A DNA stretch of 64,000 nt from Datnioides undecimradiatus (taxonomy: Eukaryota > Chordata > Actinopteri > Lobotiformes > Datnioididae). The stretch covers positions 558,001-622,000 of the forward strand of contig WARS01001868.1 of NCBI GenBank assembly GCA_008933995.1, read 5' to 3'. Shown piece after piece: positions 1 through 50,100 of this stretch; within the stretch, counting starts at the first letter, position 1, and each line of letters opens with the position of its first letter. Below the pieces are notes generated by a model. It saw only the letters and a program-made list of their open reading frames with translations, made no database searches and was not told the origin of the DNA. The position numbers were made by a program, and so were the translations under genes.

Positions 1-157
1 TTATTTGTTTATATTCTTCCATTTTTTTCCCCGTGCAGGTCACAGAGTGTGAGACCGGCGTCTCTGTCGCTGTTGATTGTTTGCTTGTTTATTTACATGT
101 GTGACCTGCGTCTGTGTCCAGCAAGTCTCATGACTTCCTGTTCCTTTTGGTTTCCAG
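1..157 (+). other. col5a1: col5a1 intron, 5' end cut by window
   Basis: Non-coding sequence upstream of the first visible exon. It contains one AG/GT-like string near position 40 but no open, collagen-like segment. The TSPN exons that precede it are outside the window. Confidence 0.8.
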
Positions 158-37160
<37,003 letters not shown>

Positions 37161-37736
37161 GACTGTTTACTGAGCAAATGGAGAAAAAAAAAAAAGCATA
37201 TATTTGTTTTCTCAGAAAAAAAAAACAATTGAAAAAGAATAGGACACTTCTATTTGTAAAAACAGTAACTTTTTTTCCATAAAGCAACAAGTATGAGTAA
37301 AATGAAATCAAGTTGAGAACACAGTGAAATTCTATAGGAATAGAGGAAAACAGAATAACCTTGAAACCTCAGTGTGCCTTCTCCATCACATGCAAGTTTT
37401 GAAACTGGATGTCAGATCCTGCCTCCCACACAACACACTCGCACGCACACGACTCCGGCCCCATGTCATCACACTTGATTTCACTGGTTTTTTTGTTTTT
37501 TTTTTACCCGAACATCGAAGGCGATCCTGAGAGATGCTGCCGTTCCCTGACGGTCGCAGTATTTGCCATGGACTCCATGTGATTTGGCTCTTCTCTTTAA
37601 TTTTCATGTTTTCTCTCATCTCCCTGGCTTTTTTTTCACCCCACTTGTCTTTTGTTGGTTTGTTTGCTCATTCACTACGGGAGCTTTGTTTGTGCATAAT
37701 TGTCTCCCCATTCTCTTGGAATGGATATTATATATA

Positions 37737-38007
37737 NNNNNNNNNNNNNNNNNNNNNNNNNNNNNNNNNNNNNNNNNNNNNNNNNNNNNNNNNNNNNNNN
37801 NNNNNNNNNNNNNNNNNNNNNNNNNNNNNNNNNNNNNNNNNNNNNNNNNNNNNNNNNNNNNNNNNNNNNNNNNNNNNNNNNNNNNNNNNNNNNNNNNNNN
37901 NNNNNNNNNNNNNNNNNNNNNNNNNNNNNNNNNNNNNNNNNNNNNNNNNNNNNNNNNNNNNNNNNNNNNNNNNNNNNNNNNNNNNNNNNNNNNNNNNNNN
38001 NNNNNNN
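37737..38007. other. assembly gap (271 N)
   Basis: Run of N within the 3' UTR. Flank analysis suggests it does not represent missing genome. Confidence 0.99.
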
Positions 38008-38077
38008 CCTTCCGTTCCTGGTTTAGCATGGACTATGGCGATCCTTGGTGATCATGTCGTCAGTGCTTGTCTTCCTA
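38008..38077. other. probable non-genomic sequence between gap and adapter
   Basis: Seventy bases lodged between the N run and an exact transposase adapter end. Their content has no A/T-rich 3' UTR character, unlike both sides. Probably a sequencing-library remnant or a misplaced read end. Confidence 0.65.
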
Positions 38078-38096
38078 AGATGTGTATAAGAGACAG
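38078..38096 (+). other. Nextera transposase mosaic-end adapter contamination
   Basis: Exact 19-nt AGATGTGTATAAGAGACAG, the Tn5 mosaic end used in Illumina Nextera libraries. Confidence 0.95.
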
Positions 38097-38134
38097 ATTG
38101 TCTCCCCATTCTCTTGGAATGGATATTATATATA
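38097..38134 (+). repeat. 38-bp duplicate of pre-gap flank 37699-37736
   Basis: Both copies begin ATTGTCTCCCCATTCTCTTG and end GGATATTATATATA; identical over 38 nt, and the second continues into normal 3' UTR. Confidence 0.95.
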
Positions 38135-38422
38135 TAAATATATATAAATAATTTTTATGTTTGTAAGTACATTCTGTATATTTTTCCTGGTAATGTTTGT
38201 TGCTTCTGGCTTCAAAACATGCATGTGACTTTATTAATTGTGAGGTAGGAGACGATGGATGCGGGGGATAACATCAAAATGGTAGAAGTCTATCGAAAGT
38301 GAGGAAATTTGACTTGTAAATTGAAAAACGTAAAGAAAAAATACAAAAAAAAAAAAAATTGGGAAGTCCTGTCTTGTTGCAGTTGTGGAGCACACCTTGT
38401 TGTAATTTAAGAACAGAATGGA

Positions 38423-38428
38423 AATAAA
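38423..38428 (+). terminator. candidate poly(A) signal AATAAA
   Basis: In the 3' UTR, within GGAAATAAAAG; no clear GU-rich element follows. Confidence 0.3.
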
Positions 38429-38486
38429 AGACGAAAACAAGCTCTGTGATATTACGTGACAGTTTGATTTGCATAACGAACAAAAA

Positions 38487-38507
38487 ATAATAATAGTAAT
38501 AATAATA
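38487..38507. repeat. (AAT)n short microsatellite
   Basis: About seven imperfect AAT/AGT units in the 3' UTR. Confidence 0.8.
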
Positions 38508-38568
38508 CATTCCTCCTTTTTGTGCCCTCTGAACAAAACACCGACCTCGGTGGCAATATCATTAACTT

Positions 38569-38574
38569 AATAAA
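38569..38574 (+). terminator. candidate poly(A) signal AATAAA
   Basis: TTAATAAACAGC followed within 15 nt by a T-rich stretch; a plausible proximal site. Confidence 0.4.
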
Positions 38575-39771
38575 CAGCTTCTGTTTTTTATTATCTATCT
38601 GACTATGCAATGGGAGATGACGTCACATTTAAATGAAAACACAAAGAATCAAAACCTAGGTGCTATTTTCTCTCTTCTGTGGTGCTATGTATTTTTCTAG
38701 TTTTTGCTGTATGAATGAAAGGAAACTTGTGGTGATAATATTCCATCACCAGCAGCCCCTTGACTCTCTTACCCACCACATCTGGCGCAGGTGGATCTTT
38801 GCTGCATCCAGTTTGTTTCTGTTGTGTTTTTAATTTTTGTCTTTCTAATGTTCCGCGGTGGTGTTTGCATGCCATTTCCCTACATATCCACTCACAGATC
38901 AGTGCAGCATGGCGGCGTATGTTATCTCCTGCTTCAGCGGACCGCAAAGATAAGAAGCGTTGGAATAACGAGGGGAAGCTAAGGTGGCGCTGTTGGCTTT
39001 TGCGTATCATTGCTTTTTAAGATGCTGCATTAAGGCTCTTGCTGTCGGATCATCTGTGCCGCATCAAACCAATGGAGTAGAGACATGAGCACATTGTGAT
39101 TGGGCCAAAGAGATGCGGTCCAAAGGTTTGCATGGTGTATGGAACCCCTCCACCAAAGGTTTTCACTGAAATATTTAGCTTTAAGGGCCTTAGTGGCTTG
39201 AAATCATATGTTTGTTTATGTGGAAAACAACTTGAAAAGTATTTCTTGTTGATTTAACGATGGAAGAAGCAGGTCACTAAATTAGCCAGATGAAGCTCAT
39301 GTAGCATCGGAAATCGCTTCTTGGTCTTCTGTTTTTGCCCTTATTGTAATTATGCTCTTTGTTCAAACTCTGCACTCTCTATGCTTATGACCACTAGTAT
39401 CTACCACAGAAAATTTACAGCCCTTCATACATAGATTTGTTTTGTTTTCTTCTTTTTTTTAATTTTTAAATATGTGACTTGAACCATTTCTGTTAAGATA
39501 ACTCAATACGCTTGTAGATCTTCGGCTTTATTTCTCATTGTGATGCAGTACGCCCAAATTTAACACTTCTTTTTTTTTTTTTTTGCTCTCAGTAAAAAAG
39601 GACAAACAAATTTTTGTAAATTTCCAGAACCAGCAGTGATGCTGCCATTGTTTTGTTTCGTTTTTGTTTTTATTTTGTAGATTTCCATTTGTCTGTCTGT
39701 TTGTTTGTTTTCACAGTCTTGTCAAACCTGTGTAAGGATAAGAGGATAGAAGTTATATTGGTTTTTATGTC

Positions 39772-39777
39772 AATAAA
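39772..39777 (+). terminator. candidate distal poly(A) signal AATAAA
   Basis: TCAATAAATTC followed by TGT/GTATGTC-rich sequence (39790-39815); position gives a 3' UTR close to the human length once the false gap is removed. Confidence 0.5.
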
Positions 39778-39800
39778 TTCAAGTTTACTGTGGCCATCCA

Positions 39801-40233
39801 CTCTTGTATGTCTTTTGAAGCATTAAAACCTATCTGTATGCATGAAATTGTAAAGTTTTTTCTCTTGTTATGATTCTGTAGAGCGACGTGATCTCCAGTC
39901 CACGCTTTATTCATCAGGATACATCAGTTTTTCAATGGTCATGTCCACGATTGTGAAGTGGAGAGAAAATGATGAACTTGTAACTCTACCAAAGCCAATG
40001 TTCGTTTGTAGTATATTTATTGTATTATTTAAAATAAAAAAATAAATGTTAAATGATACCATAGTGTAAGTGTAAGAGGCCCCCTCTTTACATGCACACA
40101 GGAGAACAAAAGCTACTGGCAGAAGGTTATCAACTCACCGCATGGTACTTTACACATGAGCCGGAAATTCAGAATGCATTTGGCCACATCCATTCAGATA
40201 GCTCGTCCTGTCTTTATGCTAACAATCTGTGGG

Positions 40234-40272
<39 letters not shown>

Positions 40273-41316
40273 TGTGTTGAAGGTTGAATTTAGACTATTT
40301 AAATGCTAAATGGATGCTTGAGTTGTCTGTTTAAGCTGCAAAACAGGTAAGGCTGCTATTAAATGCACTACAGTGTCTGTTTTCTAACAGTGTTGACTGA
40401 TTGTTGCTCCACAGATTCACCACAAGAAAGAAGCTCTCAGGCTGCGTCTCCTCACATGCAGTCATCCATTGATTGTTTCCTGCTGATGCCTGCTTTAAGA
40501 CTCTTCCTGCTGAGGCTTTTGTGGACTGCTAATTTATGTACTTTTATTACTTCAAGCTCACTTGTTCTACATTTCCTGCAGCGCATTATGATATATGTGA
40601 ATATATATATGTATTCTATGTGTGATAGCTTCTCCACTGTATGTTTCTCATGCAAACTCACAGCAGTCATTAAAATAAAATTCATCTTTTTAAGCCTCCC
40701 ATGCACCACTAATTTCAGTAATCTGTAATCTCTACGCTTTGATCAGATCGGTGGTGGTGGAGATGACTCGCAGCACTTCAAGTGTCTCAGCAGAAAAACC
40801 TCGCACAGTGCACATTCAGCCTAGCACAGCAAAACAAAAAAATAAAAAGTTGCGCGTGATGCCGTGATCAATATTTAATGTGGTGTTTACAGGATGGATT
40901 TAGGACGATGCATGGATTCTACTGAGGCAGCAGCATCCTGGGTGAGAAAAGCAACAGCCAAAGTGGAAACAAAAAAAAGCAAATTCCTCATCTGAGCACA
41001 AAACTACTTACAATGCAGGGGTGATAAGTGGGGCATCAAAGTGGGTTGAGGATGAGGACAAAAAAAAAAGCAGGTAGGGATTTAGTTCCCTGCAATTATG
41101 GCAACAGGTGATGTGTCAAAAGACTACAACAGCACCCAAGTGTAATAAGCTTGTGAAACATTTCAGAGGAGCAGATTCGGGATGTGTGAAGTGGTCACTT
41201 TGGGACATGCAAATGTACTAGCAGCAAAGCAGCACTTGAGGAAATTTATAGCTGAGCAAATGTATCAGCAAACACTGAAGTGTGACAGAGCTGCTCAAGT
41301 CCGAGAGCTCCAGGAT
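39801..41316. other. intergenic, no gene seen
   Basis: A/T-rich sequence with a TG array (40235-40268). No splice-framed coding segment recognised on either strand. Confidence 0.65.
40235..40268. repeat. (TG)n microsatellite
   Basis: About 16 uninterrupted units. Confidence 0.95.
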
Positions 41317-41728
41317 TGACTCAGAAGTACTTAGATCTTTTACCGTGATGTAAAATACTTGCGTTCAAAATCTTACTGAAGTAAAAGCACTGAAGTGTTT
41401 TTGGCAAAAATATGCTTAAAAATCAAAAGTAGAAGCACGTGACGTGTTGGAAAAAGCCCCCTGTCATTGTTGTAACCTGTTGAAGCTGCTAGTTTTAACC
41501 ACTTTATATGCATTTAGGTTGTTTAATCCAGGAAACACTCTGGTGAACGGCTGACAACATGTTACTTAGGTGTTATAAGCCAAAAAACACTAGTTTGATA
41601 TTTATCTTCATCTTAATTTGTGAAACAACTATTTACTGTGCCTGCCAGATAAGTGCAGAGGAGTAAAATGTGTGATATTTGCCTCTGAAATATACTGGAG
41701 TACAAGTACAGAGAGGTAGAAATTAATA
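41317..41728 (+). mobile_element. decayed dispersed teleost repeat (non-autonomous, TACTTAAGTAAAAGTA-type)
   Basis: Ordered landmarks of a very common percomorph repeat are present: GACTCAGAAGTACTTAGATC, then TTCAAAATCTTACTGAAGTA and AAAGCACTGAAG, then TCAAAAGTAGAAG, GCTGCTAGTTTTAACCACTTTATA, and a tail with CTGGAGTACAAGTACAGAGA. No open frame. I know it as an abundant short interspersed element of fish but will not assign a family name. Confidence 0.6.
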
Positions 41729-43975
41729 TTTAACCTGCCACCATTTTTCTCTCATATTTCCAGAGCTGTTTACATGAAACTAAGACCAGGCGTTGATATT
41801 AACATCACATCTTTTAAATAGACTGTAATGTTCTCCCGCTTTGTAGTTTTATTGAGTTAACACCAACGTCTGGTCTAAATCTCTTGTGCTGCATTGGAAA
41901 TATGTTTAATGGAATAAAACATGACGCATTGAATACTTATTTCTCTTAACTGTACAACATTTAATAAAATGGAAAGTACAGCGCAGCATAGTTTTGTCAA
42001 AGCAATAAAGTAAAATTGTTACTTTCCATCACTGCTTCTGCGCACTAGAATATGTACTCTAGATCTGCAGATGTCAGTTTTTCTGAATGACAAAGCAGCT
42101 GTTTGGTTTGAATTTATACTGTATCCAAAATGTTTCTTGTGCTGGTAATTATCAAAAAGTCCTGTAGGCTTGTGGAAAGGTTGTGGTACCAGTTTCATCT
42201 TTCACAAAGAACAGCAGCTTTGTGGAAGAACTCACTTTCCAACAGACGCAGAAGACTAAACCATACGAAAATGATGCCTGAGCAGCAAATTGAGGGATTT
42301 TCAGCACAGAAGTTGTGCAGCGCAGTCAGTCAGCAGTAAACTTTGTTGAGGATTGTGCCTTTTTTTATTTTTAAAAGGAAATGATGAATTAAGTACATGA
42401 CAAACAGCTTGGATGAAAGGAGAATAGGACACTATTCAAGATCCAAGCACACTATAAAAGTCTCGCTGGATGTCATTGGCGGCGAATGTTCCCCAGCTTC
42501 TTTTCTAAAAATGACCCCTGCTTTCTATTCTAAGATTGCTTCTAAAGTTAGTAACCCATTATATGGTAAAAGTATTATACTAGAAACCCCCTCACACCAT
42601 TCATACAGAACAAGAATGTCTAATTGTTAAATATTAGAGAGCGCTGTTCATGTGTGGCTGGTTGGGGAAGAGCTGAAGGGTCAAACGGCAGACGTTAAAA
42701 GGGAAATTTGGGACGGCGCCCCGTGTTAATGTGTAATTGCTTTGAGCCTGTGGATCTTCGGCTAACAGAGCCCATTCATAGCCTGGCCCCGGCACCACTG
42801 ACCTACTTACATACGAATCAGATAGCAGAGAGAGAGATAGTGATACAACGCAGGGACTGTCATATTGGGATATTAATAACAGGCTTTTCCGCTCTAATAG
42901 ACTTTGAGATTGAGGAGTGGCTATAGTTCAAGATGTTGGTTTTTCTAATGTGATTAGAGCTGGCCACCCAAGCATTACACACAGACATCACACCCCTCCA
43001 ATATGCTGCAGTGCTGAGCTTAGTTTGAGCCTCGTCACCATCGTTTTGCAGTGAAGATCAACAATGATGCTGAACAGAACACGGTTTGTCTCCATCTCTT
43101 GACCCAAACTTCAATGGCATTTCAGTAGCAATCATCTCTGGCTGCCACCTTGATTTAGATCAACACAGCTTGCAAAGCTGATTGTAATTTAACACACACG
43201 ACGGATGTAATGAGCTCAGTCAACAACAGTTCAGATGCATCCAACTGCACCAACTGAAAACATAGTCCGCGCTGAAAAAAACGGTCCGAGAGCTGCAGTT
43301 CCTTTTGACATTTTCTTTTATTAGTAAAGACAGAGTAGAAACAGCAAAAACATTTCAGCCTGGAGGCATCTTCAGTGTGCTGTAATGACTTAGCAGTCTG
43401 GATTTCTATGACAGGCTCCACCCACCACCTCACAGCTGCAGGCCCTCAGTCATTAGCAGATCAGATTGGATGATACAAAAGATCAGTAAACATTCACTAC
43501 AAACCTCCGACCAAGTCAATACGAATGTAAGAGAAGAGACATTTTACTGCTCATTCAGTGAAGCAAACCATTTAATCACAAGCAGCCATTTTATATAACA
43601 GTAATGTAAAGAAATATTTTGAATAGAATAAGTACGAAAGATTTTACAGCATGATTCATAGAGCAGCCAGTGGGCGATATGTGGACATTACTGAGTTAAG
43701 CTGAGTTAAGTCCAAAAATACTGAGCTTGTGAGTTCAAGCCAACACCTCCATCACACAGACACCGAAAATAAAGACTTGCATTTTTATTGTTTACATTGT
43801 TCAGATTTTATTTATTCACTTCACTGTTGATCTTCATTTTATTTAGAAACGTAATCGCCTAGATGCTGTTTCAATGCCTTCTCTATGCCACTGTGGGGAG
43901 AAAATGCTGAATCTTCTAAGTCTTTAAAATTAAAATGAGTCAAATTCAACAAGTCTTATATATTCAGCAGCCCTG
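41729..43975. other. intergenic, no gene seen
   Basis: Unique-looking sequence; short open frames lack splice context or family resemblance. Confidence 0.6.
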
Positions 43976-44110
43976 TTAGCCCTGTTCTTAGCTAAAAGCT
44001 AACTTTAGCATGCTAACATACGCACCGTAACATCTTAATGTTAGGGGGTATAGGGTTTATCACATCCATTGCCATAGTTTAGCATGATAGTGTGTTCATT
44101 TTTGCTAATT
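43976..44110. repeat. degenerate GTTAGCA-type dispersed repeat
   Basis: Contains GTTAGCCCTG, TTAGCTAAAAGCTAACTTT, TTAGCATGCTAACATACGC and GTTTAGCATGATAGTG; same word family as 12665-12800. Confidence 0.5.
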
Positions 44111-47100
44111 AGCTTTGCTGTTATACTGAGAAACTTAAATGTTTAAGCTCACACAATTCCCAAGTACGCAACATCATCTGGGAACCATGAATGTCTGTTA
44201 ACTGTTTTTTGCCAATTCATTTAGTAGATGTTGAAATAATTTGGAGCCGCTGGTGGTGCTGGTTTACCTTCTGCACTGTCAGTGTCTGCAACAGATTCAG
44301 TGGGAATCCATTCAAAAGATGTCAACACAGTCTTGCACAACACCACTGGGAGAAAACTAATGCATTCATCAAAAATGGACTACAGGAAGAGTCAGTTCAT
44401 TCATCCTTTGGCCATAAAATCTGCACCATATTGGAGATGAGATACATGAGTCTGGACCAAACATGCGATGGACCATCTGACAGGCCAAAACTCCCCCCGT
44501 GATCCATATGCCACAATAAAATATCCGTCAAGTTGAATTTCCTCCTGACAGGCACAGAGTTAAGTACAGTGATGTGGTTTTGGATCAATCAAATTACAGT
44601 GTTATGTATTATTTTGACCTTTAGAGCTGCAACATGTTGAGACTGCCACTGTTCCACGTCCGCCCAGCGTGTTTGTGAGGTTGTGCCAGAACTCTCCTTC
44701 AGCTGAGCTGCAGGCAAACACACTATGCCACTACCTCAACCCACATAGAGGCAATGATAAGAAGCAGTATCCTGTATGTAAAGCTATACCATGCTCATGT
44801 GTCTGACTGGTGCCATAACGTTCAATGTAAATAACAACAAGAATCAAACCCAGGAGTTGTTGTTGTGTACAAGGATATTGTGTTTTGCATCATCGGATTG
44901 ATTGATTATTATGGAACCTTCCTCAAAAGTGTGGTGAGTTTTGTCAAATCCTCTGCACACCCATATGAGTGCTTCAGTTCGTCTGGCTGATTAAACTCCT
45001 TTTTCAGGTTTGACACTGGATGAACCCATGCAAGGCGTTCTCTGGGGACACAAACCTTGAAGCACTTAAAAACAAATACCCCTTTATTTACAGTTATTAA
45101 ACTTTTTTTTTTTTTAAAAGGATCTCAAAGTTGGAACAAAACTGCCAGGAGAGTCAGTCAGATGTCAATCATGCTCAGTCTGTACCCACCCACACAGTGC
45201 TGAGAGGTCTAATCAGCTAAGTGACAACACCTGTGTGGGTGTGCAGAGGCTTAAAATGAGCTGCCACAGTCTTCAAAATGTTATTCTTTTTTTTTTAAAG
45301 TCTTTGCTCATTAGCTTAAATAAAATATCCAAGCTTCAAACAATAAGTGCGTTTATAAACTGCAGCTTTGTCTGCCAAGGCTAATTCTACAACTTGCACC
45401 TCTTCAGGTTGAAGCATTGGAGCGTGCATAGCAAATGTAAGGAATTATATACCATGGTCCTATTATGAGATTATGGTAATAAGATCAATAAGATAATGAA
45501 CATAAGACGAGGTTGTCCTTCGAGAGAAGGCAAAACCAGAGATAAGAGCAGAGCAGAGAAGATGGGAAGAAAACTAGAAGACAAGGAAAGGAAAAGCAGC
45601 GATGGGGAAGCGAGGGAGATGTTTGATGTGTAAATACACCACACACAGCCGGTGATGTTTTCCCTGCAGAAATTGCAGGTAAATAACACATGAGTTTGGT
45701 TCATATTTAGAATAATATTCAAATAAGTGTCAGCAGATATCATTAGCATGCGGGGAATGAATTAGTCCCGTCGTCCCGTGGATCTTCTTTGTTCCTTCTC
45801 GGCTTTTGTCATGAGGGATACAAACATCTGGGATGTCATTAAATTCATTGAATTCCTCTGAAGATGGGATACTCTCATGGGTGAAAAAAGCTCCGATCTC
45901 TACAGAAAAAAAAAGATTAAACTACAAAAATTAAAAAGATTAAAGTTTGTCAAATCAACATATATATTATATTTTCTATACTGTTTGTCAGAGTGGGTGG
46001 GTGAAAACCTAAAGCGCAGGTTTGCTTTGAGGAACAACTCCTGGCACTGAACTGATGTGAATTCTGTGCCAAAAAGAAATAGCTAACAATATGACTTTGA
46101 ACCTTCTCTCAGCAGGAGAAGCTTTGTCCCACTCATGTAAAACTTAGCACTTGATTTAATTAGATCATCTTGTTTCACGGCCAGAAGGAAGAGCATATGG
46201 TCCTGCACTTTTTCTCCCCCCCCTTCACTCACATACAGTAGCTCTGTTCTATTTTCAGGATCCCGGAGTATCAGCTTTGAAGCTGCGGGCCTCTCCTCCA
46301 CACTTTGGTGCTCCCCTGTAGAGAGACAGGGTCAAAGAGACCTGTGTGGTGCAGGACCCAAACAGCAGCCAAGGACGGGCCCGAATTAACAGCATTAATT
46401 ACTTCTCCTAGACACAGTGTGAGTGCAGCTTTTCTCCCCCCTTGATGTCATTCAGAAGAGACAAACAAGGACAGGGTGAAATATTCACAAGTCAGCTTCT
46501 ATTTGTCTGTTAACAATAATAGTTTATATATTTTTGCTGCCTTGTGTATATCGTATCTTTCCTGAAACTGTTTTTTGCCCATTTGTACGAGTAATGTGCT
46601 GCAATTGTCTGTCACAAAACCTTGAGTCATAAACTTGACATGCCTGAATATTAAAACGCTGTCCTCTGACTGCTGGAGAAAGTGCATGTCATCATCTGTC
46701 GGCGGGTTGATGCTTCAATTTAACACCAGACACCAAAAGTTAAAAATTTTGACTGCTTCTCTTTAAATCCCAAACAAATCAACATTCATACAAACAAATT
46801 CTCATAGCGCTGATTAAGCCTATCACTGCCAAATAAATGTTTTTGTATTTCACAGTATAGAGAGTTTTTAAGACTGGTGTCTGGTGAGACATCCCAGCTA
46901 TGCAGGTAGAGATGCATGCATGTAGGATGGAGCAATCATAGCGTTGTAGCAGCCTGAACATCATAAGCACAGCAACCGTAACATCTCTTACTACCAGAGG
47001 GGGGAGACAAACGTCCCGCACTCTTTAACATAAAATATTAATTTAATCAAAATAAAATCGAGTTTGTCTCATATGAGTGCTAACAAAGTTAAGGTGAAAC

Positions 47101-50100
47101 AGCCCAATAATGATGAATGAAACAATGTTAGCAGCAAAGACAAAACTATTAAGAATAAAAACTAACTGCAAATAAAAGCAAACAATCAATTTGATTTGAT
47201 TTCAACTTAAAAAAATGCTGATTTTGTTGGAAACGTTGCTAAACTCTCACTGGTGACTGAAATAACATGGCCATCCTCTTTAGACTGGCGAGAAAAACAA
47301 TGGCGCAAAAACCATTCAAGCTTTGGAAGAATTGACTGAATTCACACTGGACCACACCGTTCACGGCAAAACCATAATTGAGAAAATTGGTTTTAAGGGA
47401 CTTTAAGTTGCCTCCATCTAATAAAACTTTTCACAGGCCAACCGGCAAAACAGGGAGTTTATGTATCTGTGCAGAAGCTGGGACAATATGTGTTTTCTGA
47501 GACAACTCCGATGGAAATTAACGTGTATTTATGTCAGATTTATCAGGCTATTCTTTCCTGAGATACACTCTCCTGTGCACAGAGAAAGGTTTGATGAAGG
47601 GGCAGCAGGAGGAGATGGAGGTCTTTTATGGTTTGACATTTGGAGACAAAAAAAGAAAAACTTCATATACTGAAGAGGGCTTACTAGGTCGATGAACACA
47701 GAAACCAATATCGTTTGCTTTCAGATTCAATCGGGAGATTTTTTATATGTGGCTCCGTTAGCTGTCAACACAATTTCTCACAATATTTCTTCGACTGTCG
47801 TGTTCTTTCTCCTCCTCTCCTCCCCTCTCCTCTCCTCACAGATGCGCCCATCTTTGCTGATGCACATGTTGGTTAAGCACAGGTGGGAAAGAAATGGGGA
47901 GCTGTAATTGTAAGAGGTGGACAGTGTTGACATTGTTTTACATGCAAGTGCTCACTGTGCTGTGTGGTTGCATTAGTAGCTCAAAGATTCAGCCACTTTG
48001 TAGATTGCAGATACATTTTTTCATTATTTTTGTTTAGCTAATATCTGAAAAGGATGATGCACTTAATATGTTTGTACATCTGAAGTTAATAAAAAAGATA
48101 TTTTATTAGTTTAAGAAGAATAAGTTTCTATTATCATAAGATATTTACTATACACATATATTCTTAGCTCTCACTTTGCTCTATCAAAGCATACTGTGCA
48201 TGAATAAATGTCAAAATAGCACCTATTACAAACCATATATTAGCCATTTTTAAGAATGTGTGGAAAGATATTATTAGAAATATGTCAGTTTGATTCAGTT
48301 ATCAGTTCTTCCCTATTTTCTCAGGTGGGAGATCACATCTCTCAGCTCTCTGTCTGCATATGTCCAACAGATTCAATGAATCAGGTGATAAAATAATTTC
48401 AGGGCACACAACTGAATTTTAAATGATGCTGGCAGAAGCTATTGACAGCAAAATCTCACATCCCCCTTCTGTGCTTTTATATGCTATTAAATCATTCGTG
48501 AAAATGGCAAAGTAGAAGCCAGACATGGTCATTTGCAGATGCAAATACAGGCACTAAAATGCATGCATGACTTAGCAAAGAGAGAGAGTTGCACGTGCAG
48601 AACTCTGCATAATAATGTAGTGTATGCTGATAACAGACACCGGTCTTATGTATTACGATGACACATGTTTCATGATATGTTCAATATATCAAAGCACAAA
48701 CTGGAGACCAAGGCCCAGCTCTGGAGCTCTCTGCAGACTGAGACACTGACCCTAATAGCCATTAAAACAGCAACTTGTTGGCTCCTTGAACTAGCCTTGA
48801 CCACCTTCAGTAGCTGTGATATTTCAGTCTGTGTCATACAAATGTCCATTTAAATGATTTGTAACCCAGTTTCTACAGTACAGGGGTTGTCATTGCATCC
48901 ACGTGTGCATGTGTATCTGGCAGGTCCGACTCCCTCTGTGCTCGAAGTCACCTGAAGGTGTTATTTTTGCTCCAATTCTTGTACTTTGTTCCTGAGAATT
49001 GAGTGTGACAACTTTCTCTTTTTTTGGTGTTCAGATTAAAAAAACAGGAAACCAACCTGTCCAAACTTGATTTTGTATTGATTAGAGTCACCTGGAATCA
49101 TCCACCTTCACTACATCCTGCCAAAAAAGATACAAGTTGAAAAAATTGGAGATTAAATTATGAAAGTGTGAATGTACCACCTGAGGTCACAGCACATGGA
49201 GGTAATTCATCACTGTCATTTCAACATCAACACCTTTCCAGCAGGTCAAAAATCTTCCTCTGATTAAACATCAAGTAGAGACAGTAATGCCAAAGAGAAT
49301 CAAACCAGTGAAGCATCTTTGGCCTGCAGGAGACTCTTGTTGTCATTTGCTAAGCCAGACAGACCTCCAGACCAATCCTATGAGAAGCATGCAATTATAT
49401 CGTTATATCGCTCATGGCAATTTAATTTAATTTAATTTTTTGTAAGTGCTTTGTTTGCTCCAAAAATAGAAAAGTTCAACTTTGTAAATGCTTTGTTTTT
49501 GTCTTTTGGTCTCTGGTAACCTTATAATGTGATACAGTTCAATCCAAAGATGCCACAAAATGCAGCCTCAACAATTACAGCTCAGTTGAATAAATGCCTT
49601 TCTCTCAACAAAAGTCGAACACTATGCTTTGCAAAGCTAATACCTATCGCATCCAAGACCAGTATGTTGGATTGCATTAGATTAAGTGTCAACCCCAGTT
49701 ACATGCTTGTTTCCATAACATCCATATCGGGTTCAGTGTATAATATTACTAAATCCATTATTTAAACAATACATTTGTAGGGATTGCTGCCAATTTTCAG
49801 TGTCATCAGTCTTCATAAAATCCCCTCTCCAGTAGCATCCATGTATTTGGTTGCATAATTTGAATAATAATAACTAGTGAAAAGATGAGGTTACGTCATG
49901 TTCCGGTGAGGTGCACCTTGACTAACAAAGCTAAGTTAAGGTATGTTGAATTCTCTTTATTAATTCTGATACAATAACTCGATGTGACTTTATTTTTTAG
50001 CACTATGCATATATTTTTGCTACCGTGCAAGCACAGTAAGCTTAGTAACAGATGCACTGCATTCAGGTTTACCAGATCCACAAGTTCTGGCTTACTGCCA

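Larger units (their letters stand above)
37161..39800 (+). other. col5a1: col5a1 3' UTR (end inferred) with internal assembly artefact
   Basis: A/T-rich untranslated sequence after the stop. A length near 2.2-2.6 kb fits human COL5A1. It is interrupted by a false gap and adapter sequence (37737-38134). AATAAA signals at 38423, 38569 and 39772 allow more than one 3' end; the last is taken as the main site because of position only. Confidence 0.65.

Noticed and set aside
1..157. Possible extra TSPN exon after the CCCCGTGCAG string near position 39
   Set aside because: The following sequence does not read as TSPN in any frame and no donor fits; the domain end in exon 1 is already complete.
38008..38077. 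Resemblance of the bases before the mosaic end to the Illumina P5/i5 arm (GGCGA, GATC, TCGTC words)
   Set aside because: Too many mismatches to claim; only the 19-nt mosaic end is exact.
37534..38151. Long open frame running through the N gap
   Set aside because: Exists only because N codons are read through; both ends are 3' UTR or adapter sequence.
46083..46301. 72-codon minus-strand open frame with protein-like composition
   Set aside because: No convincing splice sites in frame, no family recognised, isolated in the flank.
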